Of a DNA stretch of 64,000 nt, positions 23,119-32,013 are shown one piece after another (position 1 is the stretch's first letter; every line of letters starts with the position of its first letter). The notes under the pieces are model-generated. The model was not told the origin of the DNA, made no database searches, and saw nothing but the letters and a program-made list of their open reading frames with translations. The translations under genes were made by a program, and so were the position numbers. Origin of the DNA: Bacillus sp. ZZV12-4809 (lineage in GTDB: Bacteria; Bacillota; Bacilli; Bacillales; Cytobacillaceae); NCBI RefSeq assembly GCF_009849585.1, contig NZ_VCRN01000011.1, positions 103,314-167,313 on the forward strand. The letters run 5' to 3'.

Positions 23119-25200
23119 ATGTATATTACATCGAGGGAAAAAGCCATTATTGAATTGATTATTAAAACATCGGGAAAACATACGGCATTGTCGATTGCTT
23201 CTTCCTTGAATGTCAGTGCAAGAACGATTCAGAGGGACTTAAAGGCAGTTGAGAAAATTGTCAATGAGTTCGGACTGACCTTAACCCGTAATGTGAATCA
23301 AGGACTTGTCATTGAAGGGAAAAACGAGCAGATTTTCAGGCTGATCCAGCATTTGACCAATAGTGAACCAATCGATGAGCCTCCACAGGAAAAAAAGCTG
23401 CGCCTTCTTTTGGCCATCCTTGAAGAGGACGTCTACAAAACTCAGGTACTTGCCGGCTATCTTGGCATTAGCACGGCAACGTTGACAGCATATCTGGACG
23501 AACTGGCTGATTGGCTGTCCCTTTTCCGGGTGGAACTGACGAGAAAGCGGGGAGTCGGCGTAGAACTTCATGGATCGGAAGCAGATAAGCGCCGTGCACT
23601 TGCGCAATTTCTCCTTCAATATTTTCATGAAGAATTAATCGAGAAATTATTTTTGCTGGAAAAAGGGAAGCTCGGGGAAGAAAGGATTCTGCACTACTTT
23701 GAAGCGAATGATATCCGTCATGTGAACAGCATCGTTCAATCTGTGTTTACTGGCGCACCTGCCCGGTTTGCGGATAGCGGCTACCTGGAGATTGTGCTGC
23801 ATACGTGTATCACAGTAAAAAGGTCACTCAGCGGGTTTCCTGTTAAGCGGATGGAGCTTCCGGAGACGGAGGTTACGGCAGAATACGGATTGATTCAGGA
23901 AATCACAATCAGGCTCGGGCAGACATTTGACTGTGATTTTTCAGAGGGGGATATTCTTTACCTGGCGCGTATACTAAAGGGCACCAAATGGAGCGGGGCG
24001 GAGGCATTTCCGTATGACAGCATTGTACTCGCCCAAATGATCAGGAACGTGATTAAATCTGTGTCTGAGCAGCTGCATGTGGATTTGAACAACGATTTTT
24101 CCTTATTTCAGGGACTGCTCGCCCATATGGAGCCATCCCTATACCGGATTAAGCAGAATATGGAGTCCTACAACCCGCTTAAGGAGGAAATCAAGAGTAA
24201 ATATCCGGTTCTGTTCATGGCTGTTAAAAACAGTCTTGAAGAGGTGTTCACCGATATTGATCAATTTTCCGATGACGAAATTGCATTTATCGTCCTTCAT
24301 TTCGGTTCGGCACTTGTCATGCAGGAAGAGAATTTTTCCATAAAGGCGCTTCTGATCTGTCCGACAGGCATCGGCACATCCAAGATGCTGAAAAGCAGGC
24401 TGAAAAAAGAAGTGCCTGAAATCGATGTCATCGAAATTAAATCGATTAAGGAAATGTCAGAGGGTGCAAATCTGAAGGAATATGATCTGATCCTTTCTAC
24501 TGTCAGGCTCCCTTTTATAAATGCAGAGTATATATTGGTGAACCCGCTATTAAGTGAAGAAAATATTGTTACGATTAAAAACTATTTGAAGAACAATATT
24601 GAAAGCCTAACAAAAGGAAAACATTATCTGGAACAGCCGGAGGGCGGTCACCAGAGCCAAGTCTCATTAGACTCCATGCTTGAGGAGATAAGAGATATGC
24701 AGGAGAGCATCCAGTCTCTTATTCATAACTTCCGGTTTTACCGGATGGATGGGAAAGCAAGCCAGGAGCAGATTCTCGCAAGTATGGTGAAGAATGCAGA
24801 AGGGGATCAGCTGCTGACAAATCCTGAAGAGGTTCTGCAATCCCTAAGGGAGCGGGAACAAAAAGGCGGTCTTGGCATCCCTGACACGAATATGGCTCTC
24901 TTTCATGCACGCAGCCCAAACGTCCGCACGCTTATTTTTCAAATCGCCCATCTCCCGAAGCCTTGCATGGTTAAGGGAATGCACGGAAAAGAAGTGGTCA
25001 TGAAAAATCTTCTGCTTATGCTTGCGCCAGACGAGCTAAGCAGAAGAGAACAGGAAATCTTAAGCTTAATCAGCACGAATATCATTGAGACAGAGGAAGC
25101 GATATTACTATTTTCTTCCGCAAACGAAGATGTGATTTTCAAAAAGCTGGAAGCGATTTTCACAGAATACCTCCAGTCTCATTTTAAAATAAACCGGTAA
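23119..25200 (+). CDS. mtlR: MtlR, PRD-containing activator of the mannitol operon
   Basis: 693 aa with the full MtlR layout. It has an N-terminal HTH (TALSIASSLNVSARTIQRDLKAVEKI), a second HTH-like region near 115, then PRD1 (His228), PRD2 (His336 and His394 in FIVLHFG), an EIIB-like domain (Cys414 in LICPTGIGTS) and an EIIA-like domain (His596 in MALFHARS). In Geobacillus and Bacillus MtlR, HPr-dependent phosphorylation of PRD2 activates, and phosphorylation of the EIIB-like Cys inactivates; all these residues are present here. It should activate mtlA and possibly its own cluster. It lies 13 bp before mtlD. Confidence 0.94.
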   Translation: MYITSREKAIIELIIKTSGKHTALSIASSLNVSARTIQRDLKAVEKIVNEFGLTLTRNVNQGLVIEGKNEQIFRLIQHLTNSEPIDEPPQEKKLRLLLAILEEDVYKTQVLAGYLGISTATLTAYLDELADWLSLFRVELTRKRGVGVELHGSEADKRRALAQFLLQYFHEELIEKLFLLEKGKLGEERILHYFEANDIRHVNSIVQSVFTGAPARFADSGYLEIVLHTCITVKRSLSGFPVKRMELPETEVTAEYGLIQEITIRLGQTFDCDFSEGDILYLARILKGTKWSGAEAFPYDSIVLAQMIRNVIKSVSEQLHVDLNNDFSLFQGLLAHMEPSLYRIKQNMESYNPLKEEIKSKYPVLFMAVKNSLEEVFTDIDQFSDDEIAFIVLHFGSALVMQEENFSIKALLICPTGIGTSKMLKSRLKKEVPEIDVIEIKSIKEMSEGANLKEYDLILSTVRLPFINAEYILVNPLLSEENIVTIKNYLKNNIESLTKGKHYLEQPEGGHQSQVSLDSMLEEIRDMQESIQSLIHNFRFYRMDGKASQEQILASMVKNAEGDQLLTNPEEVLQSLREREQKGGLGIPDTNMALFHARSPNVRTLIFQIAHLPKPCMVKGMHGKEVVMKNLLLMLAPDELSRREQEILSLISTNIIETEEAILLFSSANEDVIFKKLEAIFTEYLQSHFKINR

Positions 25201-25212
25201 AGGAATGATTCG

Positions 25213-26349
25213 ATGAAACAGGCAGTACACTTTGGAGCAGGGAACATTGGAAGAGGATTTATTGGAGCGCTATTTTCACAGTCAGGCTACCATGTGACAT
25301 TTGTGGATATTGCAGATGAGATTATCAATCAGCTAAACGAAGAAAAGCAATATAAAGTCATACTGGCTGCAGATGAACAGGAAAGCTTGACCATTAACAA
25401 TGTGTCAGGATTGAACAATCTGAAGCAGGAGGCTGAAGTGATTGAAGCCATTAAACAGGCTGATTTCTTAACAACAGCTATCGGGCCAAATATCCTTCCC
25501 CGCATTGCGCCGTTAATGGCAAAAGGCTTGGCTGCCAGAGCAGAAGCTGGCATTACGGAAAAGCTTTATGTCATCGCATGTGAAAATCAGATCTCGGCAA
25601 CTGACTTGTTAAAGGGCTATATTCTGGAGAATCTGGAGAGCGGCATTAATCTTGAGAATGTCTCTTTCTTAAACTCCGCAGTAGACCGGATTGTGCCTAT
25701 TCAAAATAACCAGGGATCACTTGATGTCCTGGTTGAACCGTACCATGAATGGGTTGTCGAAACGACTGAAGACATTCCGCATATCGAAGGAATGAAGATA
25801 GTTCCAGAGCTTGCGCCGTTTATCGAAAGAAAGCTGTTCACGGTTAACACCGGACATGCGGTTATTGCGTATTTCGGCTACCTGGCAGGCAAAGAAACGA
25901 TCGACCAGACACTTGCTGACGACGACATTTACCAGCAGGTAAAAGCAACACTTGGCGAAACAGGTGCCTATTTAATTCATCGCTATGATCTCAATCCGGA
26001 CAAGCATCAGAAATATATCGAAAAAATTATTGGCCGTTTTGAAAATGCCCGCCTGAATGACGGTGTCACACGTGTCGGCCGTTCACCAATAAGGAAGCTG
26101 GGACCTGAAGACAGGCTCGTTCGCCCGGCACTGCAGGCCCAAAAGGCAGGCTTATCTTACACGAACCTCGCAAAAGCCATTGCTGCAGCCCTATTGTTTG
26201 ATAACAGGGAAGATGAAGAAGCAGTTAAGCTGCAGGACATGATTCAGGAAAACGGAGTGGCCTATGTACTGAAAGAAGTATGCGGACTTGAAGAATCAGG
26301 TGAGCTCGCAGGAGAAATATTGAAGCAATATGATGCGCTGAAAAAATAA
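25213..26349 (+). CDS. mtlD: Mannitol-1-phosphate 5-dehydrogenase
   Basis: 378 aa long-chain dehydrogenase. It has the NAD-binding AVHFGAGNIGRGFIGALF at residues 4-21, VACENQISA-like text near 135, and the catalytic lysine region KLFTVNTGHAVIAYFGYLAG near 212. It oxidises mannitol-1-phosphate to fructose-6-phosphate, completing the pathway begun by MtlA. It is the last gene of the cluster, with AAAGGAATG before the ATG and a terminator after it. Normal length. Confidence 0.95.
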   Translation: MKQAVHFGAGNIGRGFIGALFSQSGYHVTFVDIADEIINQLNEEKQYKVILAADEQESLTINNVSGLNNLKQEAEVIEAIKQADFLTTAIGPNILPRIAPLMAKGLAARAEAGITEKLYVIACENQISATDLLKGYILENLESGINLENVSFLNSAVDRIVPIQNNQGSLDVLVEPYHEWVVETTEDIPHIEGMKIVPELAPFIERKLFTVNTGHAVIAYFGYLAGKETIDQTLADDDIYQQVKATLGETGAYLIHRYDLNPDKHQKYIEKIIGRFENARLNDGVTRVGRSPIRKLGPEDRLVRPALQAQKAGLSYTNLAKAIAAALLFDNREDEEAVKLQDMIQENGVAYVLKEVCGLEESGELAGEILKQYDALKK

Positions 26350-26391
26350 AGTGGAACGGGGTTTTACTGCCCGTTAGACTGCGATAAATGG

Positions 26392-26427
26392 AAGACTGCT
26401 GAGAATGATCGGCAGTCTTTTTTTTGG
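26392..26427 (+). terminator. Terminator of the mannitol operon
   Basis: AAGACTGC/GCAGTCTT stem with a 12-nt loop followed by a run of eight T. Confidence 0.88.
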
Positions 26428-26545
26428 AGCTTTTTTGGGTGGAACGATGTACAATATTTTACAAGTGCTGAAGTGCGGGTTTTGCAGAGAGAGGTTGAAC
26501 CAAAAACAAAACTGGTTCATAAAAAATGAGAATGAGGTGCTAGCC

Positions 26546-27322
26546 ATGCTTGAAGTGTTAACTGTGTCCATTTTTAATGGGGAAAGAAAGGTTCGGATTT
26601 ACCTGCCGGTGGGATATGGCACCAGCAATAAACATTATCCGGTCCTATACATGCACGATGGGCAAAATGTCTTTGGCGCAGAGGATGTAATTGGCGGAGT
26701 GTCCCTGGAGCTGCACAAATATCTGGATCAAACAAATTCAGATTTGATAGTCGCGGCAATCGACCAAAATACAGAAGGCGAAGAACGGCTGAATGAATAT
26801 TGCCCTTGGAAAAATGGGGATTTCAGCAAGCATGTATTAGGGTACATAAGCAGCTCAGGCGGCAAGGGTAGAGAGTATGCTGACTTTATCGTCAATGAGC
26901 TAAAGCCGTTAATAGATGAAAAATACAGAACAATGACTGCCGAAAACTATATGGCAGGCATCTCTTTGGGAGGATTAATCTCAGTTTATGCCGGCTGCCA
27001 ATATCCTGATATTTTTAAAAAAATCGCCGGGGTATCTTCTGCTTTTTACCGGAATCAGGAGGAAATAGAAAAACTGGCAGCTGCCACACCTCCATCAGGG
27101 AAAATATATCTGGATTGCGGTACGGCAGAGGCAGGTAAGAACAGGAGGATGAGTGAATTATTTCTGGCGTCTAACAAAGCGGTTTTTGAAAGGCTAAACA
27201 GCAGCGATTGTGAGGTTGAGCTTCGTATCATTGAGGGGGCGGGGCATAATTATTCGGCTTTTAGGGAACGGATTGGTGCTGTGATGGAGTTTTTCTTGGA
27301 AGATGGCGGTGGTATGAGGTGA
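26546..27322 (+). CDS. Putative esterase (esterase D/YbbA-like alpha/beta hydrolase)
   Basis: 258 aa from ATG 26546, chosen because GAGGTG lies 6 bp upstream; the longer frame to 26405 overlaps the mtl terminator. Motifs: YPVLYMHDGQNVFG (oxyanion region), the nucleophile elbow GISLGGL (Ser near 143), DCGTAEAG, and the catalytic His in EGAGHNYSAFRERI. The family includes siderophore esterases such as YbbA/Fes and carbohydrate esterases. No iron genes or Fur box are beside it, so the substrate is unknown. No signal peptide, so it is cytoplasmic. Confidence 0.8.
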   Translation: MLEVLTVSIFNGERKVRIYLPVGYGTSNKHYPVLYMHDGQNVFGAEDVIGGVSLELHKYLDQTNSDLIVAAIDQNTEGEERLNEYCPWKNGDFSKHVLGYISSSGGKGREYADFIVNELKPLIDEKYRTMTAENYMAGISLGGLISVYAGCQYPDIFKKIAGVSSAFYRNQEEIEKLAAATPPSGKIYLDCGTAEAGKNRRMSELFLASNKAVFERLNSSDCEVELRIIEGAGHNYSAFRERIGAVMEFFLEDGGGMR

Positions 27323-27329
27323 TAGTGAC

Positions 27330-27797
27330 CATGAGGGGCGGAGCGTGAGAGAATTGGTAGTTAATCAGAATCAATAGTGCCCACATGGAGAGCAACAGTA
27401 GTGAAATGGTAGTTAATCACGAGGAATAATGCCCACATGGAGAGCAACAGTAGTGAAATGGTAGTTAATCACGAGGAATAGTACTCAAAAGGGGCGGAGC
27501 GAAAGGAAAATGGTAGTTAATCAGGAGGAAGAGTGCCCAAAACGAGCGGAGTAAGATGAAAATGGTAGTTAATCAGGAGGAATAGTGCCCAAAACGAGCG
27601 GAGCGAGAGGAAAAAGGTAGTTAATCAGAATGGATAGTTCCCATATGGAGAGCATCAGCAGTGAAATGGTAGTTAATCAGGAGGAATAGTGCCCAAAACG
27701 AGCGGAGCGAAAGGAAAACGGTAGTTAATCAGGAGGAATAACTCCCATATGGAGAGCAGCAGTAGTGAAATGGTAGTTAATCAGAAGGAATAAAAAC
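27330..27797 (+). repeat. Tandem intergenic array 4, nine 52-bp units
   Basis: Cores AGTTAATCANGAGGAATAGTG start at 27359, 27411, 27463, 27515, 27567, 27619, 27671, 27723 and 27775: eight steps of exactly 52 bp. The half-unit around the core is conserved. The other half comes in two forms, ACATGGAGAGCAACAGTAGT and AAAACGAGCGGAGCGAAAGG, used in mixed order. Same family as array 3. Between 27797 and 27916 I see only AT-rich DNA with no gene. Confidence 0.93.
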
Positions 27798-27916
27798 CAA
27801 ACCCCCGAGCCAGCCCTACTTAAAAGAGTTAATCAGCTCCCGCAGCACTGTAACCCAGAGACTAATAAACGAAGATCTCAATCGAACAGCTGTAAATATT
27901 TAATTTTCAAAAAATA

Positions 27917-27945
27917 TTGACAACTATTCAAAAACCAGATAAATT
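27917..27945 (+). promoter_or_regulatory. Candidate promoter of the HutC-type regulator gene
   Basis: TTGACA (27917-27922), 17-bp spacer, TAAATT (27940-27945). The operator at 27959-27978 would sit just after the start site, suiting autorepression. Confidence 0.55.
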
Positions 27946-27958
27946 AATAAATAATATA

Positions 27959-27978
27959 AAGTTATAACATTATATTCT
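27959..27978. promoter_or_regulatory. Operator copy 1 (HutC-type palindrome)
   Basis: AAGTTATAACATTATATTCT, 16 of 20 bases matching the perfect palindrome at 35665, just upstream of the regulator's own start. Confidence 0.65.
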
Positions 27979-27996
27979 TTCAAGGGAGATACATAA

Positions 27997-28716
27997 ATGC
28001 AGATTGATAAGAGTTCACATATACCCCTATATAGACAAGTAGAGCAGATTCTCGAAGAAAAAATCATCTCCGGCCAATGGGAGGTAGGGAGTCAGCTGCC
28101 GACTGAGCAGGAGCTATCCGATCGATTCGATGTCAGCACCATAACGGTGAAAAGGGCTGTGATTGAGCTTGTAAATAAAGGTTATCTATTCAGGCAGCGG
28201 GGCAAAGGAACCTTTGTATCCGGAGCGGCCAAAGAGCAGGACCTTAATTCAATCATATCGCTTTCCACTGGTTCGGATCAGGAACACCCGCATGAGTTAC
28301 TAAACTTTCAACATGAGAAAGCAGGTTCTGAAATTGCCCAGAAATTAAGGATTGATCCAGAGGATGGGGTGATCAGAATTGAGAGATTAAAAGTGGAAAA
28401 CAATGACCCTCTCGCATTGGAATATACTTATCTTCCAGCGGAGAAATGTCGGGGGCTTACACCTGAAATGATCAATAACGACTTAATTTTTAACATTTTA
28501 AAAAGCAGATTTCATATAGCGCTAAGCAGAGCTAAGGTATTTATCCGGCCCTATATTCTTCCTGAACACCAGGCCAGGCTGCTTCAGGTGGAACCGGGAA
28601 CTCCTGTATTTGAGTGGGAGCGTACTACATACACAAAGCAGGAGGATATTATAGAGTTTTCCAAGTTCTATATCCGCAGTGATAAAGAGGTTTACTATAC
28701 AGAGGTTCAATTGTAA
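27997..28716 (+). CDS. GntR-family regulator, HutC subfamily
   Basis: 239 aa. The N-terminal GntR winged helix (about 8-75) reads PLYRQVEQILEEKIISGQWEVG and QELSDRFDVSTITVKRAV, with the wing FRQRGKGTFVSG. A UTRA effector domain (about 95-235) follows, with IRIERLKVENNDPLALEYTYLP and FEWERTTYTKQEDIIEFSKFYIRSD. HutC regulators bind palindromes of the GTNTANTANAC kind; four similar palindromes occur here (27959, 28766, 35665, 36084). It is therefore likely to autoregulate and to control the downstream importer, dehydrogenase and peptidase genes. Effector unknown. Ribosome site AAGGGAG. Confidence 0.9.
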   Translation: MQIDKSSHIPLYRQVEQILEEKIISGQWEVGSQLPTEQELSDRFDVSTITVKRAVIELVNKGYLFRQRGKGTFVSGAAKEQDLNSIISLSTGSDQEHPHELLNFQHEKAGSEIAQKLRIDPEDGVIRIERLKVENNDPLALEYTYLPAEKCRGLTPEMINNDLIFNILKSRFHIALSRAKVFIRPYILPEHQARLLQVEPGTPVFEWERTTYTKQEDIIEFSKFYIRSDKEVYYTEVQL

Positions 28717-28765
28717 AAAAGCACGCTAAAATCACATATGGTCATTTCTGAATATAAAAGATATA

Positions 28766-28785
28766 AAGTTATAATATTATATCTT
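28766..28785. promoter_or_regulatory. Operator copy 2, upstream of the importer operon
   Basis: AAGTTATAATATTATATCTT: 19 of 20 bases match the perfect palindrome at 35665. It lies 127 bp before the binding-protein gene, in a promoter-like AT-rich stretch. Confidence 0.75.
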
Positions 28786-28911
28786 TATATTTTATATAAA
28801 AATTATAATCTCTTTAATTTAAAGCAAAAAGGAGGTATCGCTTTAACAAGTCTTCATCTTAGAACCGCTCCTTAAGTTCACAAAAGCAAAACAAAACGAG
28901 GGGGAAATGAG

Positions 28912-29997
28912 TTGAAAAAGAAAGCTTATTTAATGGTATTGCTTTGTTTATTGCTTGTCACGGCTGCGGGATGCAGCGGCAAAACAGGAAGTTCTGCAGA
29001 TGAAGGGTCTGGAAAAAGTGATGGAAAGACTCTGGTTTTAGCCGCATATGGAGGAAGCTATGAGCAAAAGATGAAGGAGGATTTGATTCCTAAGTTCGAA
29101 AAAGAGCATGGCGTAAAGGTGAAATATATTACGGGAAGCTCTGTTGATACTTTATCCAAGCTTCAGGCTCAAAAGGATAACCCTCAAATTGATGTAGCTT
29201 TCCTTGATGATGGTCCTCAGGCTCAGGCAAAGGCATTTGGATTGCTGGCGCCATTGGATGAAAGCGTTGTTACAAACCTTGGGAATGTCTATGATATTGC
29301 AAAAGACAAGGATAATGTTGGCGTTGGATTCGGGATCATCTCAACGGGCTTGGCTTATAACAAGGATGTCTTCGAACAAAATGGCTGGGAACCGCCGGCA
29401 TCCTGGAATGACTTGGCCGATCCAAAGTTTAAAGGCAAACTCGTACTGCCTTCCATTGCCAATACGTATGGAGTTCATTTTCTGCTCATGACTGCGATTG
29501 CCAATGGAGGAGATGAAGAAAACATTGAACCGGGTTTTGAAAAAATGAAGGAAATCGCCAAAAACGCGATCACTTTTGATAAAACAGCAGACGTATCCAA
29601 CTACTTTCTTCAAGGGCAGACAGTGGCCAGTGCATGGGGAAGCAGCCGGGTATTTACACTGCAGGATAGCGGTTTCCCGATTGAGTATATCATCCCTGAA
29701 GAAGGGGCTCCAGCTCTAATGGCAACTGTCAGTGTGGTGAAGGATGCCCCAAATGAAGATCTTGCACAGAAATTTGTCAATTTTGTCCTGGATGAAGAAG
29801 CACAGCTTCTATTTGCCAACTCCTTATTTGATGGGCCGGTTAATAAGAATGTGAAGCTTGAAGGTGACATCGTCAATAAAGTGGCTTATGGGGAAGAAGA
29901 GATTGCCAAATTGATCAAAGTCGACTGGGAAACTGTCAATGCAAAACGGGCAGAGTGGACAGAACGGGCTAATAAAGAAATTGAAGTAGCCCATTAA
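28912..29997 (+). CDS. ABC importer substrate-binding lipoprotein, PotD-like
   Basis: 361 aa from a TTG start after GAGGGGGAAATGAG. A signal peptide with the lipobox TAAGC (Cys near 21) anchors it outside the membrane. It has a polyamine-type periplasmic-binding fold: TLVLAAYGGSYEQKM, DVAFLDDGPQAQAKAFGLL and ASAWGSSRVFTLQDSGFPIEYIIPEEGAP. The ligand is probably an amine, opine or substituted amino acid, judged from the enzymes encoded downstream. It is first in an operon with an ATPase and two permeases. GGTCAC-free DNA upstream carries operator copy 2. Confidence 0.85.
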   Translation: MKKKAYLMVLLCLLLVTAAGCSGKTGSSADEGSGKSDGKTLVLAAYGGSYEQKMKEDLIPKFEKEHGVKVKYITGSSVDTLSKLQAQKDNPQIDVAFLDDGPQAQAKAFGLLAPLDESVVTNLGNVYDIAKDKDNVGVGFGIISTGLAYNKDVFEQNGWEPPASWNDLADPKFKGKLVLPSIANTYGVHFLLMTAIANGGDEENIEPGFEKMKEIAKNAITFDKTADVSNYFLQGQTVASAWGSSRVFTLQDSGFPIEYIIPEEGAPALMATVSVVKDAPNEDLAQKFVNFVLDEEAQLLFANSLFDGPVNKNVKLEGDIVNKVAYGEEEIAKLIKVDWETVNAKRAEWTERANKEIEVAH

Positions 29998-30013
29998 AAG
30001 AGAGGGGAAGCGA

Positions 30014-31090
30014 ATGAGTTACTTAAGCCTGGAAAACGTGGTCAAGACATTTAATAAAACAGAAGTGGTTAAAAAACTCAGCCTTGACATCCAAAAAGGG
30101 GAACTCGTCTCCTTTTTGGGGCCTTCGGGCTGCGGAAAAACGACGACACTTAATATGATTGCCGGATTTCTGGAAGTGGATGGCGGGAAGATTGAGGTGG
30201 ATGGGAAGCCCGTTCACCTGCTTCCCCCCAACAAAAGAGAAATGGGCATGGTGTTCCAAAATTATGCTTTGTTTCCGCATATGACGGTTTTTGATAATGT
30301 CGCCTATGGACTTAAGCTTCGAAAGGTGCCAAAAAATGAAATCAGCAAAAGGGTGCTTGAAGCATTGGAAATGGTGCGTCTGGCTGGCTATGAAAAACGC
30401 TATCCAAAGGAACTTTCCGGAGGACAGCAGCAGCGTGTCTCCCTGGCGAGGGCCCTGGTTATTAAACCGAAGGTGCTTCTTCTTGATGAACCGCTGAGCA
30501 ATCTTGACGCCAAGCTGCGCCAGGAAATGCGTGAAGAAATCGTTGATATACAAAAGCAGGTAGGGATTACCACCATATTTGTCACACATGACCAGGAAGA
30601 AGCATTGGCGATTTCGGACCGGATCGCCGTCATGTATGAGGGACGGATTGAACAGGTTGATGATCCGGCTTCCATATATAATCATCCAAAGACTGACTTC
30701 GTGTCCCAGTTTATAGGGGAAGTGAACCACATACAGGGAAAAGTCCTGGAAACCTATGAAAATAAGAAATGCAAAATGCACTTCTTTGGGAATGAACAGA
30801 TCGTTTCAGTTCCATCTGTGAAGAATTCCGAGGTTCATTTTTTCATCCGGCCGGAAAAAGTCCAAATTGCCTTAGCCGGATCACCTGAAAGAAATGAGGC
30901 TTTTCAGACCAAGGTGGAAAGGAAAATGTTTCTTGGAGCAAAGACCAGATACATCCTGAAGGTGCATGATCGGCATCTGATTGCGGATATTTCCAATACT
31001 GTTCTGAATCCCACCGAAATTAAAGAAGGAAACAGTGTCTATACTTATTGGAACCCTGAAGACCTGCTCCCTTCGAGAATGGCGAGGTGA
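30014..31090 (+). CDS. ABC importer ATPase, PotA-like
   Basis: 358 aa. The ABC domain (about 1-235) has Walker A LGPSGCGKTT, the Q-loop in MVFQNYALFPHMTV, signature LSGGQQQRVSLARAL, Walker B VLLLDEPLSNLD and the H-loop FVTHDQEEAL. A C-terminal TOBE-type domain (about 280-350) reads FIRPEKVQIA. It powers uptake of the ligand bound by the preceding lipoprotein. It lies 16 bp after that gene and directly abuts the first permease. Confidence 0.92.
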   Translation: MSYLSLENVVKTFNKTEVVKKLSLDIQKGELVSFLGPSGCGKTTTLNMIAGFLEVDGGKIEVDGKPVHLLPPNKREMGMVFQNYALFPHMTVFDNVAYGLKLRKVPKNEISKRVLEALEMVRLAGYEKRYPKELSGGQQQRVSLARALVIKPKVLLLDEPLSNLDAKLRQEMREEIVDIQKQVGITTIFVTHDQEEALAISDRIAVMYEGRIEQVDDPASIYNHPKTDFVSQFIGEVNHIQGKVLETYENKKCKMHFFGNEQIVSVPSVKNSEVHFFIRPEKVQIALAGSPERNEAFQTKVERKMFLGAKTRYILKVHDRHLIADISNTVLNPTEIKEGNSVYTYWNPEDLLPSRMAR

Positions 31091-31095
31091 CTCAT

Positions 31096-32013
31096 ATGCA
31101 AGCCGGAATCGGAACGGAACATGACATATTGCTTCAGCAAAAGAAAAAGAATTTGAATAAAAAACGGCTTGATACTTGGCTGCTTTTACTGCCGACGCTG
31201 GGTATCTTCCTTTTCTTCTTTTTGCTGCCATTGTTCTTCTTATTTATGACAAGCTTTAAAAATTTTGATGCAAGCACTGGAGTGGGAAATGAATGGACGC
31301 TCCAAAACTATATCAAGTTCATGTCAGATCCTTTTTATCTTGGAGTGGTCTGGCGCACAGTAAAAATCGCTCTATTAACCACTTTGATTACGATTCTTAT
31401 ATCTTACCCGGTAGCTTTTCAGATTTCCAGATCAAAAGGAAGAACCAGGAATTATTTAACCCTTCTGGTGCTTTCCCCGCTGCTGATCAGCATGGTTATC
31501 CGCTGCTATGGCTGGGTGATTCTTTTATCCAACAATGGTGTAGTTAACAATGCGCTCTTAAAAATGGGCTGGATAGATCAGCCTTTAACCCTCTTATACA
31601 CTGAATTGAGTGTGGTCATCGGGATGGTGCATGTTCTTTTCCCTTACATGGTGCTGAGCATCATGGGCTCACTCGAAAAAATAGACCCTTCTGTCATCAG
31701 AGCCTCGCAGAATCTTGGGGCCAGCTCCTTCAGAACTTTTTTTTCCATTTTGCTTCCGTTAACCTTGCCAGGTATTTTCGCCGGATCGGTTATGGTGTTC
31801 AGCTTAAGCGTCAGCTCATTTGTTACCCCGGCCATTCTTGGCGGCCCGCAGGTGAAGGTTATGTCCTATCTGACGTATGAACAGGTAGCTGTCATGCTGA
31901 ACTGGCCGTATGGAGGCGCAATAGGCTTCCTGTTAATCCTGATTGCCACCATAACCATCATCGCCTACAGCAAAATCCTTGCCAAGTCTGAGAAAGGAGT
32001 GGCCATACAATGA
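31096..32013 (+). CDS. ABC importer permease 1, PotB-like
   Basis: 305 aa with about six membrane helices and the permease EAA-type loop SVIRASQNLGASSFRTFFSILLPLTLPGI near 205-235. The start is set at ATG 31096, with GAGGTGA 5 bp upstream; a GTG at 31087 overlaps the ATPase stop and is less likely. It is the partner of the next gene, overlapping it by 4 bases. Confidence 0.9.
   Translation: MQAGIGTEHDILLQQKKKNLNKKRLDTWLLLLPTLGIFLFFFLLPLFFLFMTSFKNFDASTGVGNEWTLQNYIKFMSDPFYLGVVWRTVKIALLTTLITILISYPVAFQISRSKGRTRNYLTLLVLSPLLISMVIRCYGWVILLSNNGVVNNALLKMGWIDQPLTLLYTELSVVIGMVHVLFPYMVLSIMGSLEKIDPSVIRASQNLGASSFRTFFSILLPLTLPGIFAGSVMVFSLSVSSFVTPAILGGPQVKVMSYLTYEQVAVMLNWPYGGAIGFLLILIATITIIAYSKILAKSEKGVAIQ

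Noticed and set aside
30023..30781. A 252-codon frame antisense to the importer ATPase gene
   Set aside because: The plus strand encodes all ABC ATPase motifs there; the antisense text shows no family features or ribosome site.
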